A DNA stretch of 64,000 bases from Halomonas denitrificans (GCF_003056305.1 NZ_PYVX01000001.1:124001-188000), one strand, 5' to 3'; shown: positions 49,112 through 58,289, counted from the stretch's first letter. Made by a program: numbers and translations. The notes: generated by a model from the sequence alone, not told the origin.

Positions 49112-49263
49112 GCGGCGTTTCCCGCCGACCGGAAACGGAGGCGCGCGCCCCCGATCCACAAGAGTCCGGCTGACGTCCGCACGAAGGGGCACCGCCCACG
49201 ACGGCTGTGGTACGCTTCAGGGAAACCTCGTTTCCAATAGTGAACAAGGACAGTGATCCGCGC

Positions 49264-49899
49264 ATGACCGCCACCACCGATCAGGGCGCCGCCCTGCGTA
49301 TCGCCGCCGGCCGCAAGCCCTTCGTCGAACCGCTGCGCCTGGGCGAGCGCGTGAAGGAGATCCGCCTGGCCAACCAGTGGACCCTGGAAGACGTCAGCCA
49401 GCGTACCGGGCTCGCCCGCTCGACGCTCTCCAAGATCGAGAACGACCAGATCTCACCGACCTTCTCCGCGGTGCAGAAGCTGATCGACGGCCTGGGCATC
49501 GACCTGCCCCAGCTGCTCTCGCCGCCCAAGGTCCAGACCCGCACCATGGGGCGGCGCGACCTGACGCGCCGCGGCCACGGCGAGCTCCACCCTACCCCGA
49601 CCTACGAGCACGAGCTGCTCAGCTGCGAGCTCGCCCAGAAGCGCATGATCCCCTTCAAGACCATCGTGCGGGCCCGCGCCTTCGAGGAGTTCACCGAGTG
49701 GGTGCGCCACGACGGCGAGGAGTTCCTGATGGTGCTCGAGGGCGAGATCCGACTCTATACCGAGTACTACGAGCCGCTCTCCCTCAGCGACGGCGACAGC
49801 ATCTACTTCGACAGCGCCATGGGCCACGCCCTGGTATCGACCAGCGAGGCCGATGCCGTGGTGCTGTCGGTCTGCACCCGGGGCGACGGCACGTCCTGA
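49264..49899 (+). CDS. XRE-family transcriptional regulator with C-terminal cupin
   Basis: The 211-residue protein has an N-terminal helix-turn-helix (about 24-80; RVKEIRLANQWTLEDVSQRT, LARSTLSKIENDQISPTFSA) and a C-terminal cupin sensor (about 140-205; DGEEFLMVLEGEIRLYTEYY, LSDGDSIYFDSAMGHA). Such regulators sense small molecules and often control amino acid or polyamine catabolism. AAGGAC stands 11 bases before the ATG at 49264. A short GGAAA-N5-TTTCC repeat (about 49219-49233) upstream could be its own operator. It is adjacent to fdhD but convergent with it, so a link to formate metabolism is open. Confidence 0.88.
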   Translation: MTATTDQGAALRIAAGRKPFVEPLRLGERVKEIRLANQWTLEDVSQRTGLARSTLSKIENDQISPTFSAVQKLIDGLGIDLPQLLSPPKVQTRTMGRRDLTRRGHGELHPTPTYEHELLSCELAQKRMIPFKTIVRARAFEEFTEWVRHDGEEFLMVLEGEIRLYTEYYEPLSLSDGDSIYFDSAMGHALVSTSEADAVVLSVCTRGDGTS

Positions 49900-49912
49900 G
49901 GCTCAGGCCTCT

Positions 49913-50758
49913 TCAGACGCGAGCCCGATCCCCCGGGCGGCGCGTCGGCACGGCGTCGAGCTCGAGCCGCCCCGCCCCGTGGATGGCCTGGAAGTGTCGC
50001 CCCTTGGCCCGGGCGATCAGCAGCACGCCGAAGCGCTCGGCCAGCTCCACGCCCTTCTGGGTGACGCCCGAACGCGATACCAGCACGCCGATGCCCATCT
50101 GCGCCACCTTCAGCACCATCTCCGAGGTGAGTCGCCCGGTGGTATAGAAGATGTCGGCCTCCGTGCTGTCGGCCTCGGCGAGCCACTGGCGCCCCGCCAG
50201 GGTATCCACGGCGTTGTGGCGCCCCACGTCCTCGACGAAGTCCAGCACCGTCTCCTGGCGGCACAGCGCGCAGCCATGCACGGCGCCGGCGCTGCGATAG
50301 GTCTCGTTGTAGGCGCCGAGGTTGTCCAGCAGCCGATAGAGCACCGACTGGCGCATCACGGTGGCCGGCAGCGGGCGCAGGGCGGTCGCCTCGAGCAGCC
50401 GGCCGAACACCGTCCCCTGGCCGCAGCCGGTGGTCACGGTGCGCTGGCCCAGCCGCTCCTCCAGGTCCTCCGGCAGGCGACGAGTCACCACCGCCGCCGC
50501 CTCGACCTCCCAGTCCACCTGCACCGCCTGCAGGTCCCGGACCTCGCCGATCAGGCCCTGGTTGCGCAGATAGCCCACCACCAGCGCCTCCGGGTCGGCC
50601 CCGAGGGTCATCAGCGTGACGATCTCGCGCTTGTTCAGGTAGACGGTGAGGGCGCGTTCCGCGGCGATCGCCTGGCGCTTCGCCTCGCCGAACTCGTCGA
50701 GCACCTCGATCTCCAGGGTAGCGGGCAGGCGTGCCCGGCTCAGGCTGATGTCGTGCAT
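49913..50758 (-). CDS. fdhD: Formate dehydrogenase accessory sulfurtransferase FdhD
   Basis: FdhD passes sulfur from IscS to the bis-MGD molybdenum cofactor, which formate dehydrogenase needs for activity. The 281-residue protein has the sulfur-carrying C163-A-L-C166 loop (AVHGCALCRQE), preceded by TTGCGQGTVFG and followed by VEDVGRHNAVDTLAG and FYTTGRLTSEMVLK, all family hallmarks. GAGGAG is upstream of the ATG. It diverges from the fdh operon across a gap with two adjacent palindromes, suggesting common regulation. Confidence 0.96.
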   Translation of the reverse strand: MHDISLSRARLPATLEIEVLDEFGEAKRQAIAAERALTVYLNKREIVTLMTLGADPEALVVGYLRNQGLIGEVRDLQAVQVDWEVEAAAVVTRRLPEDLEERLGQRTVTTGCGQGTVFGRLLEATALRPLPATVMRQSVLYRLLDNLGAYNETYRSAGAVHGCALCRQETVLDFVEDVGRHNAVDTLAGRQWLAEADSTEADIFYTTGRLTSEMVLKVAQMGIGVLVSRSGVTQKGVELAERFGVLLIARAKGRHFQAIHGAGRLELDAVPTRRPGDRARV

Positions 50759-50816
50759 CCACGGCTCCTCGACAGAACGTTGACGTTCGATGATGGCACT
50801 CTACGCCCCGCCCTGT

Positions 50817-50855
50817 CTTTACTATGTAAAGGTTCGTTGACACTGGGCAGTGTCA
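50817..50855. promoter_or_regulatory. Two adjacent palindromes between fdhD and the fdh operon
   Basis: CTTTAC-TAT-GTAAAG (50817-50831) and TGACACTG-GG-CAGTGTCA (50838-50855) are both perfect and lie six bases apart. The second covers the -35 element TTGACA of the rightward promoter. A third, weaker repeat GAACG-TTGA-CGTTC is at 50775-50788. The arrangement suits a repressor or dual regulator of the divergent genes; no known motif assigned. Confidence 0.6.
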
Positions 50856-50865
50856 TCAATATCAG
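50837..50865 (+). promoter_or_regulatory. Candidate promoter of the fdh operon
   Basis: A perfect -35 TTGACA (50837-50842) is followed after 17 bases by TATCAG (50860-50865), a weak -10. An alternative -10 TACTAT is further downstream (about 50876). The leader to the first gene is about 105 bases. Confidence 0.45.
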
Positions 50866-50977
50866 ATTTTTCTGTACTATTAGCGGACTCGGTACTCCTG
50901 ACACCGCGGCATGTCGACATGGGATGCCCCGTCACGACACGCCTCCCCCTTCAGCCCGGCCCCGGAGAGACTGACCC

Positions 50978-51409
50978 ATGGCGACGATCAGCAGCACGCG
51001 CCCCCTGAGCTTCGAGATCGTCGGCGAGCCGCTCACCATCAAGGGCTTTGCCACGACCCGCTGGCGCATCGCGAACCTCGCGCCGGGCGACGCCGGCCCC
51101 TGCCGGCTCGATCTGCAGCTCTACATGACCGAGCGCGCCGCCTACCGCTTCAACCTGACCAGCCGCACGCCGCGCCTGTTCGTGCGGGCCGGCGAGGCCG
51201 ACGGGACGCCCCGCCCCGATGCCATCACCGCCAGCCAGGAGGTCGCCGCCGGCTGGCTCGACGGCGAGCATCGGGTGCTCGAGATCGACATGCCGCTGGC
51301 CCTCCAGGCCTGGCTCGAGGCCTATCTCGCCCACCACGGCGAGGCGCCCGAGGAGGGGCGCAAGAAGAAGCGCAAGGGTGCCGGGCGTGCCCGGGAGGCC
51401 AAGTCATGA
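50978..51409 (+). CDS. DUF3305 protein of the formate dehydrogenase operon
   Basis: The 143-residue protein starts with a beta-rich domain (residues 10-115) that matches DUF3305, with TRWRIANLAPGD and LYMTERAAYRFNLTSRTPRLF, and ends in a basic tail (GRKKKRKGAGRAREAK). It is found with DUF3306 at the head of formate dehydrogenase operons in proteobacteria and presumably assists maturation; no activity is established. Overlaps the next gene by four bases. No signal peptide is visible, so it is cytosolic. Confidence 0.85.
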   Translation: MATISSTRPLSFEIVGEPLTIKGFATTRWRIANLAPGDAGPCRLDLQLYMTERAAYRFNLTSRTPRLFVRAGEADGTPRPDAITASQEVAAGWLDGEHRVLEIDMPLALQAWLEAYLAHHGEAPEEGRKKKRKGAGRAREAKS

Positions 51410-51990
51410 ACCGCCTGGAACGCTGGTCGCGTCGCAAGCGGAGCGAGCAGGAGGCGCCCTCGACCTCGCCCCGGGCCGCGGTTTCCGCCGAGGACGAGAG
51501 TCGAGCGGCAGGTCCCGACGCTCACGGCGCCCCGGAGGCGGTCGAAGGGGCGCCCGAGCCGGGCAGCCTCGATCACACCCTGCCCGATCCCGACACCCTG
51601 CCCCCGGGAAGCGACATCAAGGCCTACCTGGTCTCCGGCGTCAGCGCGGGGCTACGCAAGCGCGCCCTGCGCCGCCTCTTCGCCGCCAGCCACTACGGCG
51701 TCCGCGACGGCCTCGACGACTACGACGAGGATTTCCGGGAGAAGCTGAAGCCGCTGGCCGAGGACGTGGCCGAACGGCTGCGCCAGTGGACCCGCCGTGA
51801 GGTCGAGAGCGACGACGAGATGCCGGAAGAAAAGGCCCCGGAGGAGGTCTCGTCACGGGCCATCGACGGCGGTGAGCAGGACGGCGATGAGCAGGACGCC
51901 CGCGAGATGCCCCCGGAGGCGTCCGATCCCGCCCCGGACAGCGATATCGCCGACGACGCCGAGGGGCCTTCTCATGAGCGCCCAGGATGA
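51406..51990 (+). CDS. DUF3306 protein of the formate dehydrogenase operon
   Basis: The 194-residue protein has a basic N terminus (MNRLERWSRRKRSEQ), an acidic disordered region, then the conserved core of DUF3306 (SDIKAYLVSGVSAGLRKRALRRLFA, YGVRDGLDDYDEDF). The remaining third is an acidic tail rich in Glu and Asp. As with DUF3305 the function is unknown but the two always accompany Tat-exported formate dehydrogenase genes. The 3' end overlaps a small open frame at 51974. Confidence 0.85.
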   Translation: MNRLERWSRRKRSEQEAPSTSPRAAVSAEDESRAAGPDAHGAPEAVEGAPEPGSLDHTLPDPDTLPPGSDIKAYLVSGVSAGLRKRALRRLFAASHYGVRDGLDDYDEDFREKLKPLAEDVAERLRQWTRREVESDDEMPEEKAPEEVSSRAIDGGEQDGDEQDAREMPPEASDPAPDSDIADDAEGPSHERPG

Positions 51991-52120
51991 CGGCCCGCAG
52001 CGGCGCGGCCGACTGCTGCCACCGGGCGATCCATTGATCCGGGCTATCGCAGTCATGCATCAGTCCTATGCATTAGACCAAGGCAGCGTTTGCGCCCACC
52101 GCGTATTCGACCAAGACTAA
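51974..52120 (+). CDS. Possible 48-residue small protein in the fdh operon
   Basis: An ATG within the last 17 bases of the DUF3306 gene opens a 48-codon frame starting MSAQDDGPQRRGRLL and ending HRVFDQD. It has GAGGGG seven bases upstream and fits the gap before the iron-sulfur gene at 52179, but has no recognised family and codon use weakens in its second half. It could also be leftover sequence. Reported with low confidence. Confidence 0.3.
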   Translation: MSAQDDGPQRRGRLLPPGDPLIRAIAVMHQSYALDQGSVCAHRVFDQD

Positions 52121-52178
52121 CTAGCAGGCATACAACGATGACAATAAGCCTACCGCACGCACGCAACCGTGAGACTGC

Positions 52179-53894
52179 ATGAACCAGCACATCGAACTGA
52201 TGCCGGTCGACGACGATCGCAACCGGCACGCCAGGGAGGCCGCCCGGCGCCGCGTCTCCTGGCCCGTCAACCTCAGCCCTGCCCGCGTCAGCTATCAGAG
52301 TGACGGCCATGCCCTGATCCTCGGTAACGAGCGGGATGTCCGGCGCGCCGCCCGCGCCCTTCTCGCAAGAGGGCTCGCGCCTCCCACCCTGGTGGTCACC
52401 GAGCCGCTCCAGGACGATGCCGGCAGCGATACCGAACACGAGGCGCTGCTCGCCGCGACCGCGGATCTCGCCTGCCAGACGCTGTCGCGCGCCCAGGCGC
52501 GGGCGCTCACCATCGACGGCTACCTGGGGCAATTCGGCGTCAGTGTGCCCGACGGCGACGGCTCGCTGGATCTCGCCCGGGCGCTCGCCGAGCGCGCCCA
52601 TTTCGACCTGATCCTCGATCTCGGCGCAACGCCCACCCTCGCCCTCGAGCTTCCCCCGCCCGGCTACGTCGCCCTGCACTGGCAGGACGCGGATCGCGAC
52701 GAGCGCCTCGAGGCCCTCGCCGGGCTGGTCGGCGAGTTCGACAAGCCGCGCTACTTCCAGATCGACAACGACCTCTGCGCCCACGCCAGCAGCGGCAACA
52801 CCGGCTGCACCCGCTGCCTGGACGTCTGCCCCGCCGATGCCGTCGCGAGCCACCAGGGCCGCATCGAGGCGTGGATCGAGATCGACCCCTTCCGCTGCCA
52901 CGGCGTCGGCAGCTGCAGCAGCGCCTGTCCCACCGGCGCCATCCAGTTCCGCCTGCCGGAGACCGCCCGCCAGCAGGACACCCTGCTGGGCTGGCTCGCC
53001 GCCTATCACGCGGCCGGCGGCACGGCCCCGGTGGTGCGCTTCGCCGAGGCGAGCGACCTGGCAACCGAGGGCGAGGCGGCGGGCCACGTGCTCGACGTGC
53101 CCCTCGAGGAGCTCGGGGCCGCCGGTCACGACCAGTGGCTGACCGCCCTGGCCGCCGGCGCCGCCGAGGTGCGCATCCAGTGCCACGCCCGCATGCCCGA
53201 GCGCCTGTCGGCCTTCATCGACGACCAGCTCGCCCAGGCGCGTGCCCTGCTCGCGGCCCTCGGGCACGCCCCGACGCGGATCGCGCGTCTCGAGGCCGGC
53301 GACACGTTCGGCCGCGATGCCCTGCCGGTCGAGCCGCCGCTGACGCAGACGCCGCCGGTACTGGACGGTCACGACAAGCGCCGCCGGCTCAACGCCGTAC
53401 TCGAGCACCTGGCAGGCCTGGGCACCCCGGACGGCCAGCGCCACCGCCTGCCGGCCGGCGCCGCCTACGGCGATATCGCGGTCGATGCCGACGCCTGCAC
53501 CCTGTGCATGGCCTGCGTCTCCAACTGCCCGACCCCGGCGCTGGCCGCCGGCGACACGAGCCCGCAGCTGAGCTTTCGCGAGGCCGACTGCGTGCAGTGC
53601 GGACTCTGCGCCGAGGCCTGCCCGGAGCAGGCGATCACCCTGCGGCCCGGCTTCCTGGCCGATGCGGTGCGCAGCGAGCGGCAGGTGCGCCACGAGGAGG
53701 CCGCCTTCCCGTGCATTCGCTGCGGCAAGCCCTTCGCCACCGTGAGCACCGTCGAGACCATCAAGGCCAAGCTCGCCGACCACCCCTACTTCGCCGGCGA
53801 CGCTCTGGCCCGCCTGGAGATGTGCGAGGACTGTCGCGTCAAGGACGTCTGGCAGGACATGGCCCGCAATCCCGAATCGCAGCTGAAGGTGTGA
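52179..53894 (+). CDS. Multi-cluster 4Fe-4S protein of the formate dehydrogenase operon
   Basis: The 571-residue cytosolic protein carries several 4Fe-4S motifs. One block (about 205-255) has CTRCLDVCPADAV and CHGVGSCSSACPTGAI; a second block (about 440-490) has CTLCMACVSNCPTPAL and CVQCGLCAEACPEQAI; a further CIRCGK and CEDCRVKDVW pair follows near the end. The first 200 residues are a non-cluster domain. Such proteins sit before TorD in this operon type and probably shuttle electrons during assembly or to a cytosolic partner. No Tat signal. Start ATG at 52179 gives the family beginning MNQHIELM. Confidence 0.88.
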   Translation: MNQHIELMPVDDDRNRHAREAARRRVSWPVNLSPARVSYQSDGHALILGNERDVRRAARALLARGLAPPTLVVTEPLQDDAGSDTEHEALLAATADLACQTLSRAQARALTIDGYLGQFGVSVPDGDGSLDLARALAERAHFDLILDLGATPTLALELPPPGYVALHWQDADRDERLEALAGLVGEFDKPRYFQIDNDLCAHASSGNTGCTRCLDVCPADAVASHQGRIEAWIEIDPFRCHGVGSCSSACPTGAIQFRLPETARQQDTLLGWLAAYHAAGGTAPVVRFAEASDLATEGEAAGHVLDVPLEELGAAGHDQWLTALAAGAAEVRIQCHARMPERLSAFIDDQLAQARALLAALGHAPTRIARLEAGDTFGRDALPVEPPLTQTPPVLDGHDKRRRLNAVLEHLAGLGTPDGQRHRLPAGAAYGDIAVDADACTLCMACVSNCPTPALAAGDTSPQLSFREADCVQCGLCAEACPEQAITLRPGFLADAVRSERQVRHEEAAFPCIRCGKPFATVSTVETIKAKLADHPYFAGDALARLEMCEDCRVKDVWQDMARNPESQLKV

Positions 53895-53898
53895 CCGC

Positions 53899-54501
53899 AT
53901 GAACGAGCTGAACGAGAGCGATGCGCTGCGCGCCGACGTCTATCGACTGCTGGCCCGGCTGCTGCGGGAGGCCCCGGATGCCGACCTGCTCGACTGGCTG
54001 GCGGGGCTCGAGGTCGAGGCCGACGGCACCCTGCTCGCCGAGCGCTGGGCGGCGCTGATCGCGGCGGCACGCGAGACCACCGCCGAGGCCGAGGTCCGCG
54101 CCCACTTTCGCCACCTGGTCGGGGTGGTCCAGGGCGACGTCACGCCCTACGCCTCCTGGTACCGCAACGGCGAACTGATGGACGCGGCGCTGGTCGCGCT
54201 GCGCCGGGACCTCAAGGCGCTGGGCTTCCAGCGTGCCGAGCATAGCCACGACCCCGAAGACCACCTCGCCGCCCTGGCGGAGGTGATGGCGATGCTGATC
54301 GAGGCCCGATCAAAGGAGGAGGCGCGCTTCTTCATGGCGCACCTCGCCCCCTGGGCCGCGGACTGCCTGGCCGATCTCGGCCGGGTCGACACCCCCTTCC
54401 AGGCGTGCCTGGGCCGGCTCGGCCAGGCCTTCATCGAGCAGGAGGCCCGGCGCCTCGAGGCCGAGGCACAGCAGCATCCGGTGCGGATCGTCGAACCCTG
54501 A
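53899..54501 (+). CDS. TorD-family molybdoenzyme chaperone
   Basis: The 200-residue all-helical protein is a TorD/DmsD-type chaperone: ALRADVYRLLARLLREAP at the N terminus and, centrally, YASWYRNGELMDAALVALRRD and AEHSHDPEDHLAALAEVMAML with the E-P/D-D-H signature. These bind Tat signals of molybdoenzymes and hold the apoenzyme for cofactor insertion, here for FdhA. It starts five bases after the preceding stop and lies before the Tat peptide gene. Confidence 0.92.
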   Translation: MNELNESDALRADVYRLLARLLREAPDADLLDWLAGLEVEADGTLLAERWAALIAAARETTAEAEVRAHFRHLVGVVQGDVTPYASWYRNGELMDAALVALRRDLKALGFQRAEHSHDPEDHLAALAEVMAMLIEARSKEEARFFMAHLAPWAADCLADLGRVDTPFQACLGRLGQAFIEQEARRLEAEAQQHPVRIVEP

Positions 54502-54580
54502 CGCCGCGCGACAACCGTGACAGCCCCATAACGACAGAGCCCGTCAGGGCCAGCGACAGCGAGAGACAGGAGAGCTACCC

Positions 54581-54784
54581 ATGCCCAGCACACGCAACCC
54601 GCAGCGCCGGCGTTTCCTCAAGACCCTCGGCGTCGGCACCGCGGCCGCCGGCGCCGCGGCCGCGGTCGGCCACGTCACCCTGGCCCAGGCCGACACCAAG
54701 GCCGAGGCCCCCCAGGCCGAGCCGTCCCGCGAGTACCGGGAGACGCCCCACATCCGTGCCTTCTACGCCACCCTGCGTGATTGA
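54581..54784 (+). CDS. Small Tat-signal protein (formate dehydrogenase region target)
   Basis: Only 67 residues: a twin-arginine signal (NPQRRRFLKTLGVGTAAAGA), a short Ala-rich stretch and a tail ending ETPHIRAFYATLRD. This is the TIGR-type formate dehydrogenase region Tat target family, always between the chaperone and the large subunit. It may be an accessory subunit or transport helper; function unproven. AGGAG is seven bases before the ATG. Confidence 0.85.
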   Translation: MPSTRNPQRRRFLKTLGVGTAAAGAAAAVGHVTLAQADTKAEAPQAEPSREYRETPHIRAFYATLRD

Positions 54785-54808
54785 CGGCCCCGAGCCAGGA
54801 GAGCAGCC

Positions 54809-57664
54809 ATGCGTTTGACACCTAAATCCGATACGCCGAGGGCCGCCGGGCTGGGCATTTCCCGTCGCCAGTTCCTCAAGCGCAGCGGAGCCACCACCGG
54901 CGGGCTCGCCGCCGCCGGCTTCATGGGCGCGCCGATGATGCAGCGCGCCGAGGCCGCCGGGAAGACCGCCTGGTCCGATGCCCCGGTGGAGACGAAGCGG
55001 ACCGTCTGCTCCCACTGCTCGGTGGGCTGCGGCGTCTATGCCGAGGTGCAGGAGGGCGTCTGGACCAAGCAGGAACCGGCCTTCGACCACCCCATCAATC
55101 GCGGCGCCCACTGTGCCAAGGGCGCCTCGCTGCGTCAGCACGGCCACTCCAGCCGGCGCCTCAAGTACCCCATGAAGCTGGTCGGCGGCGAGTGGCAGCG
55201 CCTGAGCTGGGAGGACGCCATCGAGGAGATCGGCGACAAGGTGCTGGCCCTCACGGAGCAGCACGGTCCCGACAGCATCTACTGGCTGGGCTCGGCCAAG
55301 TTCAACAACGAGCAGGCCTACCTGATGCGCAAGTTCGCCGCCCTGGCCGGTACCAACAATACCGACCACCAGGCGCGCATCTGCCACTCCACCACCGTGG
55401 CTGGGGTCGCCAACACCTGGGGCTACGGGGCGATGACCAACTCGCTCAATGATATCCAGAACAGCCGGTCGATCATGTTCATCGGCTCGAACCCCTCCGA
55501 GGCGCACCCGGTCGCCATGCAGCACATCCTGCTGGCCAAGGAGCGCAGCCAGGCGCAGATCATCGTCGTCGATCCGCGCTTCACGCGCACCGCCGCCAAG
55601 GCCGACCACTACGTGCGGATCCGCCCCGGCTCCGACGTGGCCTTCATCTGGGGCCTTCTGTGGCACATCTTCGAGAACGGCTGGGAGGATCGCCAGTACA
55701 TCGATCAGCGGGTCTATGCCATGGACCAGGTGCGCGAGGAGGTCGCGGCCTTCTCGCCGGACGTGGTGGAGAACATCACCGGAGTGCCGGAAGCGACGAT
55801 GCGTGACACCGCCCGCCAGCTGGCCGAGAACCGTCCGGGCTGCATCGTCTGGTGCATGGGCGGCACCCAGCACACCACCGGCAACAACAACACCCGCGCC
55901 TACTGCATCCTGGAGCTGGCGCTGGGCAACATCGGCAAGTCCGGCGGCGGCGCCAACATCTTCCGCGGCCACGACAACGTCCAGGGCGCCACCGACCTCG
56001 GCCTGATGTCGCACTCGCTGCCCGGCTACTACGGCCTCTCCGAGGGCGCCTGGCAGCACTGGGCCCGGGTCTGGGGCCTCGACTACGAGTGGCTCAAGGG
56101 ACGCTTCGACCAGGGCGACTACGTCGACGGCAAGCCGATGTATTCCAGTGGCATCACCGTCTCGCGCTGGATCGATGGCGTCCTCGAGGAAGAGGAGGAC
56201 ATCTCCCAGCGGACCCGTCTCAAGGCGATGTTCTACTGGGGCCATGCGGTCAACTCCCAGACCCGGGGCCCCGAGATGCAGAAGGCCATGCAGCAGCTCG
56301 AGATGATGGTCATCGTGGATCCCTACCCCACCGTGGCGGGGGTCATGCACGACCGCCAGGACGGCGTCTACCTGCTGCCGGCGGCCACCCAGTTCGAGAC
56401 CACCGGCAGCGTCACCGCCACCAACCGCTCCATCCAGTGGCGCGACCGGGTGATCGAGCCGCTCTTCGAATCCAAGCCCGACCACGAGATCATGTACCTG
56501 CTGGCGCACAAGCTCGGCTTCGGCGACGAGCTGTTCAAGAACATCCGGGTCGAGGGCACCGAGCCGGTGATCGAGGACATTACCCGGGAGTTCAACGCCG
56601 GCATGTGGACCGTGGGCTACACCGGCCAGAGCCCCGAGCGCCTGAAGCAGCACCAGCAGAACTGGCACACCTTCAGCTTCCGCGACCTCAAGGCCGAGGG
56701 CGGACCCGCCGACGGCGACTACTACGGGCTGCCCTGGCCCTGCTGGGGGACCGCCGAGATGGGCCATCCCGGCACGCCGATCCTCTACGACACCAGCAAG
56801 AAGGTCTCCGAGGGCGGCCTCACCTTCCGCGCCCGCTTCGGCATCGAGCGCGACGGCGAGAACCTGCTGGCCGACGGCGTCTTCAGCGACGGCTCGGCGC
56901 TCGAGGACGGCTACCCCGAGTTCACCGACGCCATGCTCAAGGACCTGGGCTGGTGGGACGACCTGACCGAGGCCGAGAAGGCCGAGGCGGAGGGCAAGAA
57001 CTGGAAGACCGACCTCTCGGGCGGCATCCAGCGCGTGGCCATCGCCCACGAATGCGCCCCCTTCGGCAACGCCAAGGCGCGCTGCAACGTCTGGACCTTC
57101 CCCGACCCCATCCCCAAGCATCGCGAGCCGCTCTACACCAGCCGCCGCGACCTGGTGAAGGACTACCCGACCTGGCCGGACGTGACCTCCCACTACCGCC
57201 TGCCGACGCTCTACCGCAGCATCCAGGAGCGGGACGTCACCGGGGAGTACCCGATCATCCTCACCTCCGGACGCCTGGTGGAGTTCGAGGGCGGCGGCGA
57301 GGAGACGCGTTCCATGTCCTGGCTGGCCGAGCTGCAGCAGGAGATGTTCGTCGAGATCAACCCGGCGCTCGCCAACGACCTGGCCATCGCCGAGGGCGAC
57401 ATGGTGTGGGTCGAGGGGGCCGAGGGCGGCCGCGTGAAGGTCAAGGCCCTGGTCACCCCGCGGGTGGCCCCGGAGGTGGTCTTCATGCCCTTCCACTTCG
57501 GCGGCATGTTCCAGGGCGAGAGCCTGCACGACCGCTACCCTGAAGGCTCGGCCCCCTACGTGCTCGGCGAGGCGGCCAACACCGCCACCACCTACGGCTA
57601 TGACTCGGTGACCCAGATGCAGGAAACCAAGTGCACCCTGTGTCGCATCGAGAAGGCAAGCTGA
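54809..57664 (+). CDS. fdhA: Formate dehydrogenase large (molybdenum) subunit, Tat-exported
   Basis: The 951-residue catalytic subunit oxidises formate to CO2 at a bis-MGD molybdenum centre in the periplasm. Tat signal: GISRRQFLKRSGATTGG. The 4Fe-4S ligands are C67, C70, C74 and C102. The molybdenum ligand is a cysteine, C192 in ARICHSTTVAG, where E. coli has selenocysteine. Landmarks include GSNPSEAHPVAMQH, GGTQHTTGNNNTR and the C-terminal FGGMFQGESLHDRYPEG. It is followed by the small subunits, so the complex is FdhABC with cytochrome b. Confidence 0.96.
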   Translation: MRLTPKSDTPRAAGLGISRRQFLKRSGATTGGLAAAGFMGAPMMQRAEAAGKTAWSDAPVETKRTVCSHCSVGCGVYAEVQEGVWTKQEPAFDHPINRGAHCAKGASLRQHGHSSRRLKYPMKLVGGEWQRLSWEDAIEEIGDKVLALTEQHGPDSIYWLGSAKFNNEQAYLMRKFAALAGTNNTDHQARICHSTTVAGVANTWGYGAMTNSLNDIQNSRSIMFIGSNPSEAHPVAMQHILLAKERSQAQIIVVDPRFTRTAAKADHYVRIRPGSDVAFIWGLLWHIFENGWEDRQYIDQRVYAMDQVREEVAAFSPDVVENITGVPEATMRDTARQLAENRPGCIVWCMGGTQHTTGNNNTRAYCILELALGNIGKSGGGANIFRGHDNVQGATDLGLMSHSLPGYYGLSEGAWQHWARVWGLDYEWLKGRFDQGDYVDGKPMYSSGITVSRWIDGVLEEEEDISQRTRLKAMFYWGHAVNSQTRGPEMQKAMQQLEMMVIVDPYPTVAGVMHDRQDGVYLLPAATQFETTGSVTATNRSIQWRDRVIEPLFESKPDHEIMYLLAHKLGFGDELFKNIRVEGTEPVIEDITREFNAGMWTVGYTGQSPERLKQHQQNWHTFSFRDLKAEGGPADGDYYGLPWPCWGTAEMGHPGTPILYDTSKKVSEGGLTFRARFGIERDGENLLADGVFSDGSALEDGYPEFTDAMLKDLGWWDDLTEAEKAEAEGKNWKTDLSGGIQRVAIAHECAPFGNAKARCNVWTFPDPIPKHREPLYTSRRDLVKDYPTWPDVTSHYRLPTLYRSIQERDVTGEYPIILTSGRLVEFEGGGEETRSMSWLAELQQEMFVEINPALANDLAIAEGDMVWVEGAEGGRVKVKALVTPRVAPEVVFMPFHFGGMFQGESLHDRYPEGSAPYVLGEAANTATTYGYDSVTQMQETKCTLCRIEKAS

Positions 57665-57674
57665 GGAGATCCCC

Positions 57675-58289
57675 ATGGCCACAATGAAATTCATGTGCGA
57701 CGCCGAGCGCTGCATCGAGTGCAACGGCTGCGTCACCGCCTGCAAAAACGCCAACGAGGTCGAATGGGGCGTGCAGCGCCGCCGTGTGGTGACCCTCAAC
57801 GACGGCGAGCCCAGCGAGGTCTCGATCTCGGTGGCCTGCATGCACTGCGACGATGCGCCCTGCATCGCCGTCTGCCCCACCGAGACCCTCTACCAGCGCG
57901 ATGACGGCATCGTGCTGCACGACAAGGACCTCTGCATCGGCTGCGGCTACTGCCTCTACGCCTGCCCGTTCGGCGCGCCGCAGTTTCCTAAGCAGAACGC
58001 CTTCGGCGAGCGCGGCAAGATGGACAAGTGCACCTTCTGCGCCGGCGGGCCGGCGGAGACCAAGGAGGAGGAGTACCAGAAGTACGGGGCCAACCGCATC
58101 GCCGAGGGCAAGCTGCCGCTGTGTGCCGAGATGTGCTCGACCAAGGCGCTGCTGGCCGGGGATGCCCAGGAGGTCGCCGACATCTTCCGCCAGCGCGTCG
58201 TCCAGCGCGGCCACAAGGACGGCGGCTGGTCGGGCAATCCCCGCGCCGAGGCCGACTCCCTGGCCTACGATGCCACCCAGCAGGGGTAA
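57675..58289 (+). CDS. fdhB: Formate dehydrogenase iron-sulfur subunit (FdhB/FDH3B)
   Basis: The 204-residue electron-transfer subunit holds four 4Fe-4S clusters: CIECNGCVTACKN, CMHCDDAPCIAVCP, CIGCGYCLYACPFGAPQ and CTFC...CAEMCSTKALL. It bridges FdhA and the cytochrome subunit. Unlike FdnH of E. coli it lacks a C-terminal membrane helix, fitting the FDH3 type. GAGGAG precedes the ATG, ten bases after the fdhA stop. Confidence 0.96.
   Translation: MATMKFMCDAERCIECNGCVTACKNANEVEWGVQRRRVVTLNDGEPSEVSISVACMHCDDAPCIAVCPTETLYQRDDGIVLHDKDLCIGCGYCLYACPFGAPQFPKQNAFGERGKMDKCTFCAGGPAETKEEEYQKYGANRIAEGKLPLCAEMCSTKALLAGDAQEVADIFRQRVVQRGHKDGGWSGNPRAEADSLAYDATQQG

Noticed and set aside
54575..57880. A frame of about 1100 codons on the minus strand opposite fdhA
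   Set aside because: Antisense shadow of a highly conserved enzyme gene.
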